DNA of 64,000 nucleotides, taken from Polymyxa betae (lineage: Eukaryota > Endomyxa > Phytomyxea > Plasmodiophorida > Plasmodiophoridae). How positions within the stretch are numbered: the stretch's first letter is position 1; every line of letters begins with the position of its first letter. The stretch is taken from assembly GCA_003693705.1 (NCBI GenBank), contig RBZT01000156.1, forward strand, positions 53,733-117,732. The letters run 5' to 3'. A model generated the notes under the pieces. The model searched no databases. It was not told the origin of the DNA and saw only the letters and a program-made list of their open reading frames with translations. A program made the position numbers and the translations under genes. Positions 35,131-48,740 of this stretch are shown here, one piece after another.

Positions 35131-36072
35131 ATGTCCAATGTCCCAGAATGGGTCTCGTTAGCCCAGCGTGATCGACAGAAGCAATCTAAACGACGCGAGG
35201 ATGAAAGCGAGCAGCTTCATCGGGCCAGCTACATCATCGTCTGCGAAGGGTCGGCGTCATCGACCAGCTCCTGGGACGCCCTGATCCGCGCCCTGAAAAG
35301 CGCCGAGCCCTGCGTCCGCCATCTCACCATGAAATGCATCAGGTCGTGCCTGAGATTGGACGCCGGCGACGTCGGTGTCAGCCAGCCGATGCGACGTGAT
35401 ATGACCCAGCTGATCATGGATATTCTCAGCAACGATGTCGAAGAGAAAAATCGATCATTAGCCAGTCTCGTTCTGGGTCTCATCACCTGGGCGTATGGGG
35501 CCAGTACTCCCTCGCTGGGCAAAGATATCTTCCATGCCTGTATCCGACATCTACAAGATCTGCAGAGCCAGATGTCGCAGCTGACTATGCATCGCCCGGG
35601 ATATAATCAGGCCAGGGCGCAGGCGATTCAGGCTCTGGATACGATTCTGCAGGTTAGGGTTTAGGGTTTTAGGGTTTTGGCAAGTTGACGTCTGTGTAGT
35701 GCCGCCTGGATCTACCACCGCCAGCCTTCGCCCTGATCGCTCATGAGCTCACCGAGATCCTTAATGAGCAAAATGAGAGCCGTGAACACGATCTGGTCAG
35801 GGCTCAGGTCGTATTCCTGTTGGCGAATCTGCCCGGCACTTCACGAAATCGGCAGCGATCGCAACCGTTCTGGCCCATCTTGAGGCCGATTATCAGCCGG
35901 GCTGTGAAGTCCATCGGCAATAGCAACAATAATCCGGATAATATTCTCATTATAGCTCTATCCAGGTATGGTGTTTTATTCCGATTATTTTCTTATTGTT
36001 TTCAAACTCCAACGAATTTGCAGTAAAGCTTTCATGCGACTAATTGATTCCCACCAACCTTCTGACACGTGA
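35131..36072 (+). CDS. HEAT/armadillo-like helical protein; possibly the N-terminal part of the next gene
   Basis: ATG 35131 (MSNVPEWVSLAQRDRQKQ) opens a helical-repeat sequence (HLTMKCIRSCLRLDAGD, EKNRSLASLVLGLITWAYG, ARAQAIQALDTILQ). An intron at about 35653-35699 carries telomere-like repeats. The next exon reads LIAHELTEILNEQNESR and VVFLLANLPGTSRNRQR, and another intron follows (about 35967-36022). The last exon ends SHQPSDT with a stop at 36072, or splices on at the GTGAGT at 36068. Downstream, the same frame reads SPNGMVEFQMRFWTDFHYM up to a TGA that overlaps the ATG of the giant ASH gene (TGATG, 36190-36194). I recognise no family. One HEAT-plus-ASH gene is possible. Confidence 0.45.
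35653..35684 (+). repeat. interstitial telomere-like repeats inside an intron
   Basis: GTTAGGGTTTAGGGTTTTAGGGTTTTGG follows CTGCAG and provides the GT donor of the intron, so the repeat array begins exactly at the splice site. It contains three TTAGGG/TTTAGGG-type units with variable T number. Confidence 0.8.
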
Positions 36073-36191
36073 GTTCGTGCTGAGATAGGTTCGTCTCCCA
36101 ATGGTATGGTCGAGTTCCAGATGCGATTCTGGACCGATTTCCATTATATGATCAACTATCAGGCTATAGTGAGCTACAATACAGTCTATTG

Positions 36192-39100
36192 ATGAATTCA
36201 GAGAAAGAAGGCAGTACGTCGGGACGGAATCAGCTGCGAGAGGATACTGGCCCTTGCGACTATCTTGGAATCATAGACAAGGAAGATGTTCTGACATTTA
36301 TCAAGCGATATAGCCGTCGTGCTCAGATTATTGATATCCTTCCTGAGAAATTCGATTTGACATTTCAGGCTGAGAACATCATTAATACCGATCTATTCTT
36401 TGATGCGCCCAATAACCGTCGTATTCTGCATCTTACTAATCGATCATCGAAACAGTCACATCGATTCGCGATTCAGATCGCCCCGACCAGACATTTCACC
36501 GCTTATCCAGCGTTCGGTGAGATTGCACCGCATTCGTCAATACCCATCACGATCAGATTCGAACGTATTGCTCATCTGGAGAAGGGCGTCGGATACGGAT
36601 ACATCCGTCTTCGATCATGGACCGGATTCGCTTTCGAACGTATCCCAATCTCGTTCTACAACGGTCAGTTCTTGCAGGTTCTGAACGGCTACATAGACTT
36701 CGGTGCATGTCCTCTTGGTCGATGTCTTCAACGTCGTCTTTATGTGAAGAATATCGGGATCTCAGCTATGACCTGCCATCTGGATCTCTGCATGCCAGAC
36801 ACAGCCGAGTCTCCATTCGAATTCTTACCGCGATCAGCGACGTTAACTCCCGGGGCGGTGGCCGCCTTCGAGATCAGGTTTCGAGCTCGGACCCAATCTC
36901 ATGTTCAAGTTCAGATGGTTGTTAGCAGCCCAGAACAGCAATATCCGATATTAGTAACAGGATCAGGTTTATATCCTATAACTATCGCAGAATCGGTTAT
37001 AGATATGGGACCTTGTCAGCCAGGGCAGAAAGTCGCTACACCTCTCAATCTCACCAATCTAGCTCCATATCCTTTCATGGTACAATTCGATTCCGCATTA
37101 CGAGGTCTCGTGATTCCATCATCCTCGATACCAGCTGGGCAAACACGTACGATTATGGCAACATGGGATAATGATGATCATGATGGGTATGTTGAAGATC
37201 TCGTTTATGTTCGTGTACCAGAATGTGGCCAGATCGCTATCAGATTTCGCGCTTCTGTTGGTTGTGTTTTAACAACGCCTTTACAGTCACCACTTCGTCT
37301 TCCCTTCATATCTGTGCATATGGTGCTACAAGGCGTCATACCTGTACAGAATACTTCTCCATATGATGCGGAATTTGTTATTGATGGGCTGGAAGGGACG
37401 CCTTTCTACATTCAAGCAGTGGATGGCGCCCGATTGGATCGCGATCGTCGTGCGTTCACTTCTGAGCTCGCTAATCGTCCTGCCCCGTCAATGCTACGAG
37501 AGATGCTGAGTGAATCACGAGATCGTCATTATACAGTGAAAGCGCATTCAACATTATATCTGATAGTATTATTCAGCAGTCATAAACCTGGATTCTTTGA
37601 GCGTGATTTCACATTGCATGTGATATCACCACGTGCAGCACGATGGCCTCCTTATCAATTACGTGCTGCTGCTATTCTCGATAATGAAAAGTTCCCTCTC
37701 AAGAAACTGCTCATGTTCTTTGGTGAACCTGGTGCATTCAAGACATCGGAACTGACTCGATTGCCATCGAAGGACTTCGAAGGGCCTATTGAATCACGTC
37801 TGGTATTCGGTGAGACATGGGAAGGGATAGCAGCACGAAGTGAGACATTTGCGTTTGGATCATTTGATGAATGGGGATGGACAGGGCGTCCTCTTGCTCC
37901 AATAACAGTTGAGAATCTATCACCACGACCTCATAATTTCTCAATGATGCTCACATATCCATTTATTGGTACAAGTAGTCGTCATGGGATCTGCGGTGCA
38001 TTCGATAAGATGGCGATTCCGAACGAGATCGTCGCTGATCATCGTCGTCCATCACCGATCGACGGCTTCGTCGTGATTCGGGATAATTTCGCTAAGACCT
38101 CTATGTGCTGGATGCATCTATTAGAGACTGATTTAGTGGAAGTCGCCGCTCATCATCATCATGATCGTAAACTCGTGTTCACGCAGGTCGATGTGGACAC
38201 CATCTCACAGCGTCCTCTCACAATCCGTAATCGATGCGGTGTTCGAGTCCCATTCCGAGTTCGAATTGAGACCGAGACGGAAGGGGAGATTCCATCTAGT
38301 CGATTCTGGTGTGATGAATCAGAAGATGTTCTTGATCGATGGGAACAACGTACCATCTGGATACAATTTCGAGCACGTTCACCTGGACATTATTCAGCGC
38401 GGTTACAGCTTGTCTACGCCGATCCCTTCGTGGAGGACGTCGCCGCTCAGTTCGTATCGTTCTTCGCCGAGTTGATCGCTGAATGTGGCCGTCCTGCTAT
38501 CACAGCCGATGTCGATTTCGTGGATTTTGGGCATTCCGGCGTTGGCCTGAAATCGTTTCATAGTTTGACTATCACGAATCAGATGCATCATCCAGCTGTT
38601 GTCCATTTGTTAGTCGAGACACCATTTGCCATTGGCAGCGGTGACACTTTCATCTCGGTTGCTCCAATGTCATCCATGACTGTCCAGCTATCATTCAACC
38701 CAGTCACATCTGGCAGGTTTAGTAACCGTCTGCAAATGGTCTGTGGCGATTCCTTCCAAGATGTCATGCTGTTCGGTGAAGGAGGTGTTATGAGTTTAAC
38801 ATCATCGTTGGGTCCACCTCAATCAGGTCCGAATATCACGGATGATGAACACGACATCAATATGGGTGCTGTTCGTGTTTGTACAGAGACAGGACGTGCT
38901 CTACGTCTTATCAATAACGGAACTATTGAGGTGGAGATCGCGAGAATTGTGGCATCTGCTGATGAAGGTCTCGTCTATCAACTTATGGATGCGGATGCTG
39001 CCGATGTTCAAGATCTCCCGAAATTCGGTCAGGAGCCTCTCGATGCTCCTATTATTGATTGGGACGAGGTCGCTTATCAGAAACTGTGTGCTGATATCGC

Positions 39101-42100
39101 CAATGCTAGCCGACGCCGTCCTGGTCATGATGAAGATGCTGCTGTTCTTCCACATCGATTATCACCGGGATCATCGCTGTCACTACAGGTGACATTCTCT
39201 CGATATCTGACAGGAATATTCAAGCCAACATTACGTGTTGAAACACGACAAACATCGGGACAGATGGATACCTTCGTATTCGCCATGAAATTCAATGTTC
39301 ACGATATTCTCGAGATTAATGAGGCCCGTCTAGAATTCGGTGTCGTACCATATCTGCAGACTCGACATCTGCCTATCACATTCCAGAACGATTGTCTTCA
39401 AGCTGTATCATGGCGTCTGGAGATCGTGGATGCGTCCGCACAACGATGTCAAGATCATCAGAAGACTCCAATACGTAATGATGTATTCACAGCACAGCCA
39501 TCGTCTGGCGTCGTACAAGGATCTGGTCAGCAACAGGTTCTGATCACATTCAATTCGACATCGATACATTGTATATGTAGTGGACGTGCTATCCTTCATA
39601 CATCGGAGATTGGATCGAGCTCAGTGGAGGTGACAGCGTGTAGCGGTGCCCCGTTATTATCTGCATCTGAGACACTGATTGCATTCGGCTGTATCAGTCT
39701 CGGATCCAGTAAGAGTAAAGTCGTCATGCTGAGTAATGAAGGAGAACTACCTGCTGTGTTTATTGTGAAATTAACGCTGCCGAAACGATTTCATGTTGTA
39801 CCGATGCGAGGTGTGATTGCTGCAAGATCGAGGCAGCCGCTCTGGATTAAATTCACACCATCTGATAGCGATCCAGTTGGAACCCAATTACGAGTTGATT
39901 GGGGTGATCAGGAACGTATTTCTAACCGTATTACTATTGATCTATCTGGCTCTGGTGGAAGCTCCCAGATTGTTATCAAACAATCATCTGTGGATTTTGG
40001 TTTAGCTATGCTGGGTGCAGATACGACAAAGGTACTTCGTGTATATAATGCTGGTGCGGCCGAAGCGCTATTACGTATCGATCTACCAGATCCAGCACTC
40101 TCTGTCCCAGATACAGATGGAACTTTCTTTGTCAAACCAGGCAGTTTTCGAGATCTGGAGATCGTGTTCCGTCCAACGACGCCGGCCCCAATATCGGGTC
40201 AGGCATCGATATATTCCCAAGAGGTTGGCGTTGGTGCAGCTGATCGTATTCAAGTTCAGATCAAAGGTCGTGTTGGTGTTCCTAACCTGCAGTTAGGTCC
40301 TGCTGATATAATCGGCCCATATACCCTTAATATGGGCGTCTGTGTTGTACGAAGAACAACGCAACGTCAGTTCTATGTGGAGAATGCCGGTAATATGGAT
40401 GTCCCATTCGAAGTTCGTCTCTACCGATCGAGTGGTGGTGCGGACGGTGGGGCAGCACGACACGATCAGATCGGGATCGGAACGTCAGGACAGGGCGGTG
40501 CACAGACCGTCCAGTCGTGGTTGCCCCAATTAGAACCGCGGGATCCATCCTGGGCCCAGCTGATCGACAGCGATCTGGTCGCCGCCGAACCCGATCATTT
40601 CCACGTGGAGCCCAGGGCCGGCGTACTGGCCCAGGGCCAGCGCGTCCAGTTCACCGTGACGTTCGCGCCTGTTCAGTCGGATGAGTATCTTGATGTGGCT
40701 GTATCGATATGGAATCCGTCGGCACCGATGACCTTGATTGCCACCGCCTTGAGCGATGAACCATCTATTGATCTGGATATGGCTGAACGTGTTCTCGATC
40801 TGGGGCTGTGTCGATGTGGGAACACGTTCCGCAGGAGATTCCGGATTCTGAATCGGGGCAGTATTCCCTACCAGTATCATATCGGCCCAGATATGCGCGA
40901 TCCCCAATGGGCTCCGTATCGTGATGATTATGAGGCAGCACGTTTAGCATGGACTGCCCAGATGAAGACGATTGGATTCGTATTTCAATATGCTGGTTTA
41001 TGTCCACGTCGTGGTCATGATACAGTAACTGTACAGTTTACTGCACCTGCTGCTGGGCAATATACAGCCAGAGCCAGGATTGTCTGTTCTGGAGGTTATG
41101 AACAGATTGAAGTTCGTGCTCTGGGTGGAACTTCGCTTCTGCAATTATATCGTCCTGCTGAACAAGGTCAGACGACATCTGTCTTCTTTCATATCGCATA
41201 TTGTATTGATGGGGTTTCTAGGCAAGAAAGGTGCTAATGGCGATGTGATTGATTTTGGATTACGTCCTATTGGACAGGTATCACAAGCAACGATTGTATT
41301 ACGTAATGTTGGTCTATTAGGAACTGGATTTCTCATCAGTCGTACAATGCCAGATCAATTCGATGTATATCCATTATCAGGGCGTATTGAACCAGGCATT
41401 GATCTTCCAATACGCATCACATTCCGTCCATCAACCTTTGGTTTATGTCAATTCGATTTCAAGATCAAAGGCGTTGATAACATCGTCGATTCGTGGCGTA
41501 TTGTTGGACGTGGTGGTAAAGGACACCTACAGGTTCATTATCTGCATGCACAAGATCAACGTCTCAAAGGTCTGGATTTCGGATCTGTCCAGCTCGGGCA
41601 GCTTGTACAGAAATCGCTCATCATCTATAACGAAGGCGAGGTCGACCTGGATCTGACAGCCGTCTTTGATCAACCTGCCTTCGCCATTCGTGTACAACAT
41701 GCTGGACAGCCGTACCGGACCGTTGCTGAGCTCGATGCCTGGGCCCGCCAGCAGGGTCTGCATCGGGCCCAGACCCATCCGGTACGGCCCAGCGACCTGG
41801 TCGTACTGGCCCAGGCCCGGACCCTGGATGTCGTCCTGGGGCCGAAACAGTTCCTGGTCGCCACCGTCCTGGTGGCTGTAGATGGCGCCCTGCCGGGGCG
41901 CCTCATGGGCCAGCTCGTTCTCGCGTCGCAGTTCAATACGATGGCGATCGCGGTTCGAGCTGAGACCGGCTCCGTCCTGCTGGTCCATACCGGCGATCTG
42001 CAGTTCGGCAGTGTCGGTGTCGAACATGTTTACGAGAAGCAGTTAACGCTGATTAATAATGGATCATTAGCAGCATCCGCTCAGCTATATTGCCAGATCG

Positions 42101-45100
42101 GCAACGTCCCTAATCCCCATCGCAATGCCGTACTGGTCCTGGTCGGCACACAGGTCTCCACCTATGGACGCCTATGGCGCCGTACTGCCCGCCTCCTGAT
42201 CCGCATCATTCGTGCAGCGAAATCCATCTCTGGGCGTACGGACCTGGATGCCCTGATTGATAGTGGTGATCGAGATCCAGATACGGGAACGTCATCTGAT
42301 ACCACACGATCTGCTAATCGAAAGCAGCAGATCTGCGAAGTCGTTGAACCTCTCATGATCCAATTACAGAATGTTCGTCTCACACACACTGACCATTATG
42401 ATAATCAACATCGTGTTGAATCCAGTCTCACATCAACACATCCGTTATTTGATACGGCTCTCTCATTAGCTAATATTGGATCCGAAACCAGCCGACGGCT
42501 CGCTCTACTACAGAACGCCATCGAGAAGAAGGTCGTACAGGACCAGGAGGCGGTCCGATCCCCTCTTACCACTCTGCTGCAGATTATCGGTCCAGCATTG
42601 AGTAATATTCGTGGTGTGTCACAGATCTCGTCTGCGTCTCTTCTACCGAGCACAGCCGCATCAACAATCTCAGCTGCTACAAAATCTGCCTATGTATCAG
42701 TACATCCATCGCGTATCAATCTAGATGTGGACGTACCCGTCAGTATCAAAGTGAAGGCGTCGTTCCCAGCACAAGCTACATTCATTGGATCGTTGATAGT
42801 GGAGACTGATCTTCTAGGTTGTTCGCCATACTCGATCCGTATATCAGCATCACCAATGAATGCACGTATGATATGCAATGATGCCAGTCCTATGAAATTT
42901 GGTCGAATATCGTTGGGATCGGCAGAGGTTCAGACCCGAGTTCTCACCAATACTGGCGAATTGCCAATACGGTTCTCTATACGACATCGTAATTTCGGCC
43001 TGATTGTGAATCCATCTGGTGGATATCTGGAAGCTGAAGATTCCGTCCAACTGCAGTGCACCTTTCGACCTGTTGATGAACAATGGCAGACGTCACCTGT
43101 TTCTATAGAAACTGATAGTACTGATTCTATCGAATTCGAATTTTCTGGTGCTGGTGGCGTACCTCGACTACATCTGGCGTCATTCGATCGATACGATTTC
43201 GGTCGATGCATGGCGGTAATCACAATTCCTTTCGTATGCAAATGACGAAGATTTCCCCGATTGTTCTTCAACCAAATGATGTTTTCGCTGAATGTTTGTT
43301 GTAGGGGCGAACATCGAACAAAGCGATTCGTATCTACAATATCGGAAACGCTCAGCTACCTGTATTACGATGTCTTCTGGACCAGACCGTGATCTTCAAG
43401 AAAGGCGCCGATTGGCCCAGTTCCCGATTCAATATCGATCCAGATTCGTTCTTTGATCTGCAGGTGGAGTTCACACCGCAGAGCGAGGACGTCTTCCGTG
43501 GTCGTGTTGTGATCGAGACCGAATCCCGTGTTGTAGCCATTGAGCTGATTGGAACAGGACGCGAGGCATTACTCACTTATCAGACGCAGAACGTCGATCT
43601 AACAAATACGATTGTTGGGAATCTCTATAGACGTGATATCGTACTGAACAACGTCAGCGATCTCGAATATCCTCTTCAGGTCAGTATGCGATCTCTGGCC
43701 CTGCCCGATCTCGTCCAGGACCTGACCATCGAAACCCCGGAACTCGTTCTCGAACCTTTCGAACAACGAAAGATCCATTTCCTGTACAAGCCGACACGCG
43801 CGGTCCGTTGCTCGTCTTCGTGGATTGTCTCGGTCTGAAAATGGTGATCAGGTGGATACGGTCGTCACGATTCGTTTGTCGTCGATCTATTCCGAGAACG
43901 ATGTTTCTGTCCCGGTGACAACAGGTACCGCTGAGATCTCGCTCGACACCGACCTGGTAGATTTCGGGCAATTTCAGAAGGGATTCCATTGCTCGCGTAG
44001 TGTGACAATACGGAATTCGGGGACAATCTCGGTGGCGTTTCGTCTCCATTCTAGTCGAGATCCCGATCAATTAGATTTTACTGTATCGAGATGGCGTGGT
44101 CTTCTCGTACCAGATCGCGATGTCGAGATTATATTCAAGACGAAACTAGCGCAATTGGGTGCGTTTGAAGACGAACTATGCCTGGAGACCCAACTCGATG
44201 GAAAACGTCATTTCATTCGTGTCTGTGGGCAATGTGATACACCGATTGTCGATCCAGCGAAATTCCATCGAGTAGATTTCGGTCTGTGTATATCTCATGA
44301 TCTGATTGCCAGGAATGCTGATTGGATATGGAAGGTGATTGTCTGGTTGGTGAGACGGCGACGCAATCGTTTGTGATCGAGAATTCGGGTGGATTCCCTC
44401 TGACCTATAAGATGAAGGCAACGTTCCCTATTAAAGTGATGCCTAATCAAGGATCTGTAGCAGCACTTAGTAGACAACGATTCAGCATTCAATGGATTCC
44501 ATCTGGTGGATATGGACTGAGATCTACATTGAAAGTACACACGAATCTGGGCGTCTTTGATGTCAATGTGAAAGGTAACGTCTTGCTGATATTCGTCTTC
44601 ATGATCGTAAACTGAGTTCAGGCCGTGGTGCATATCCACGATTCACGATCTCAAGCGCGTTTCTGGATTTCGGGATCGGAGCATTGCGGCAGGTCTACGA
44701 GCAGAAATTTCGGATCATCAATCGGGGCAAGGTCGCCATTCGTTTCTCGATTCCATACACGCCATCGGGTATCATTGGAAGCCAGGTGGATGGTGGTGGA
44801 TCTATGACTAGTTCTGGTGGTGGTCTATCATGTATCGGTGAACGTCATGGTGACGAAGTATGTCCTGGATTTACCGTCATACCAATGAGAGGGGCATTAG
44901 CTGCTGGAGAATCGGTCACAGTTCGGGTGAAATTCGAACCTCGCGACTACAGAAAGTACAGTGGCAATATCGTGATCGAGAGCAAGGGCCGGTACCGGGA
45001 AGTCGCCGTACTCGGGGCCGGCGGCACCCTGCGTCTGGACGTACCGGCCCGCCTGGATCTCGGATCGTGTCCTGCTGGATTCTATCGTCATGCTGATCTG

Positions 45101-45814
45101 CTGATTGCTAATACTGGCGATGTACTGGTTAATATTCGTGCAGCCAGTATTGATCTGCCAGCGGAGATGCGAATGTCGTCCCAGCCCGCGTCGATGACAT
45201 TGCCGTCGATGTCGAGACAGACCATGACGGTCTATCTGAAGGTGGATGAGGGATATTCGGGTGCGTTTGAGTTCTCTATAATATTGGTCAGTAATGAGAG
45301 TACATGGCGTATACCTGTCTATGGTCGTGCTATAACATTATGCAATTCATTCAGTCATCTAACGGCTATATTGATGTCTGCTGATATCAATATGAGAGCG
45401 GCACCGATATCGATGCAACAGTGGCCGAACGCATTAGATCAAGATACGCCATCAACACGATATCGACCAGCTCTACCATCTGATGACGATGATGATCAAC
45501 GTGCTGCCCAATCGGTTATGAAACTATTGCTCCATGCAGTTTGTGAAATGGCCCGAGCATCAGATACCAGCATAAACACTACTACGTTCTCAGATCGTCT
45601 CATCACACATCTAGAGGCGGGTATCACACCCGTCGAGGGCGAGTACGTCGACCGGGACGTCCTGGCCGGTCTCGTGGCCCGATCCGAGCCTGAGATTCGA
45701 CGCCCGAATATCAGTCTGATCACGAACCTGGTCGAACCCGTTCTCGATGATGATCGTATCACATCTGTTATATCATCAGCGCCTCTATTTCTACCAGAGC
45801 TCACCATCATTTAG
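36192..45814 (+). CDS. giant HYDIN-like ASH-domain protein, 3111 residues
   Basis: Six exons (36192-41166, 41222-43215, 43305-43802, 43852-44287, 44335-44574, 44622-45814) total 9336 bases, exactly 3112 codons. All five introns are 47-89 bp with GT...AG ends and restore frame. The protein is a near-continuous array of beta-sandwich units. About nineteen begin with the ASH-type motif (YIDFGACPLG, VDFGLAMLG, VLDLGLCRCG, VIDFGLRPIG, RVDFGLC, RLDLGSCPAG). The last 150 residues are helical (AAQSVMKLLLHAVCEMARA), not beta. HYDIN, CFAP65, CFAP74, DLEC1 and CFAP47 are ASH giants of the axonemal central pair. No CH, kinase-like or coiled-coil insert is seen, so I leave the orthologue open. Exons are far longer than in neighbouring genes, and GC content changes in patches. 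Confidence 0.8.
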
Positions 45815-45856
45815 AAGGAATATAGAATATCAACATATTGGCAATATTTTCATAAT

Positions 45857-46419
45857 TTATTCGTCGACCTGCATGGTATTTGATTTGGTGGCCTTCTGGC
45901 GCATCGAGACGGTATCTTTGGAGACCTGTTCGATCTTCTCTCGTACAAGAGGTGATTTGACAAGTTCGAACCCCTGCTTGATCGTTGCTAATGTCTGCTT
46001 CTTCTGGATCAATTTCGCGGGCTTCATACGGGCCTTGTAGAATCGCTCTTTACGTAATGTCTTGATATCTTCAACACGTTTCATAGCCTTCAATGTTGTC
46101 GCCATCAGCTGACGGTCGTACTTGACCGGGATATTGCGTTTCCGTTCGAAATCGAATGTAGAATCCACAGCCAGCTCCTTGCCATGCGATTTTCGGAAGG
46201 CCTTCGTCCATCGTATATGACGAGGGTTTCGTTTTAATTTGAAGTTCTTGTGGCATTTCGATCGACAGAATTGGAACGTTTTACAATCGTTTCGTACAAA
46301 GGTCACACCATGACCTGGATAGATCGTGCTCGAACAGAAATAGCACTTCTCCAAACGCTATGAACATTGAGCAGATTAATACATCACTATGAGCATAATA
46401 ATGACAGGCTCGTTACCAT
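45857..46419 (-). CDS. RLP24: ribosome biogenesis protein RLP24 (RSL24D1)
   Basis: The main exon (46357-45857) encodes [57 protein letters not shown] and an [14 protein letters not shown] helix. This is the zinc-ribbon and basic core of RLP24, the pre-60S placeholder for ribosomal protein eL24. It ends with a short acidic tail (MQVDE). Two CxxC pairs are intact. The exon lacks an ATG: the start codon is supplied by an upstream exon consisting of just ATG at 46419-46417, followed by an intron of about 59 bp (GTAACG...CATAG). The join gives MRLEKCYF, matching MRIEKCYF of human RSL24D1. Total 167 residues, the usual length. Confidence 0.93.
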
Positions 46420-46607
46420 TCTGTTTTAGATACGTGTTAGATCGGGCACTGATTCACCTTGTCCAACCGATCCTAGAAGCAGCAAATTTCTCAGCAGAAT
46501 CTGTAAAAAGGCCACCTCAAATGTCCGTCACGGAGTCCGCCGAAGAAAAATCGCCTTTTTCGCGGAAAGTTTGGTCGGTTTTTTTTTCGGAACGCGATCG
46601 TTAATAG

Positions 46608-47978
<1,371 letters not shown>

Positions 47979-48148
47979 CTAATACGATGTCAAACGAAAA
48001 AAGAATCTGCAAAGTAGAACTGTTATTTATATTGTATAAAGCAAGAGAAAGACATCGAATACTAATTGAAATTTGCTGATATTTGATCTACAAGATGTTC
48101 TTGTGAGACGGTTTCTATCAATGCCCGGCATTGTTATATTACATTATT

Positions 48149-48534
48149 ATGAACCATATTTGCCAGATTCCGACCATCCCGCCGCTACAATCTCACCAGC
48201 TATTACCAAAGCCATCTCTGCAGCGTATCCACAGCACGCTCACCGATTATGAAACCGCCTATCTCAGTAAGGTAAGGGCGTCGTTGTCAGGCCTCCTTCG
48301 TTCTGACAACTGGGCGAAAAGATGCAAGCTGTGAAGGCCTCGTCGAGTCACACCAACAATTCTAATGCATTTGCTGAGTCGAACCGGGCGTTCATGCAGG
48401 CAGTAAATGATAACGAGCCCGATGACCATGCCATAGACGATGATATTGACGAATCCGAAGGCGACGACCTCGACCCGATCGAGGAAGACATTTCCGCCGA
48501 CGATGATGATGGGCTTAGTTTTGTATCAGATTAA
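48149..48534 (+). CDS. small acidic-tailed protein, unknown
   Basis: ATG 48149 (MNHICQIPTIPPLQSHQLLP) leads through TDYETAYLSK, an intron of about 50 bp (48270-48321, GTAAGG...AAAAG) and an exon MQAVKASSSHTNNSNAFAES. The protein ends with an Asp/Glu-rich tail (DDDIDESEGDDLDPIEED). Stop at 48534, about 110 residues. The acidic tail is typical of nuclear chaperone or assembly proteins, but I cannot name a family. Confidence 0.5.
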
Positions 48535-48740
48535 AATGATTTTCAATGTGAAACTTGGTGTGGAAGCAGCATGAAAATGTTAATCTGTATTATGGATGGA
48601 CATTTGCATAATAATAGAGAAAGTGTTGTATGGTACTGCGAGCGGTTAATATAAGTGCAGGTTGTTGTTAGAGAGAGTCTTTCAGTCACATCTATTGCTT
48701 TCCTGATTGAAATAGATCACTGTCATCCTGCTGCTTATGC

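Noticed and set aside
41666-42030. Several overlapping ORFs on both strands in the GC-rich part of the ASH gene
   Set aside because: Arg/Ser/Pro-rich shadows caused by high GC. The ASH frame is continuous and repeat-like.
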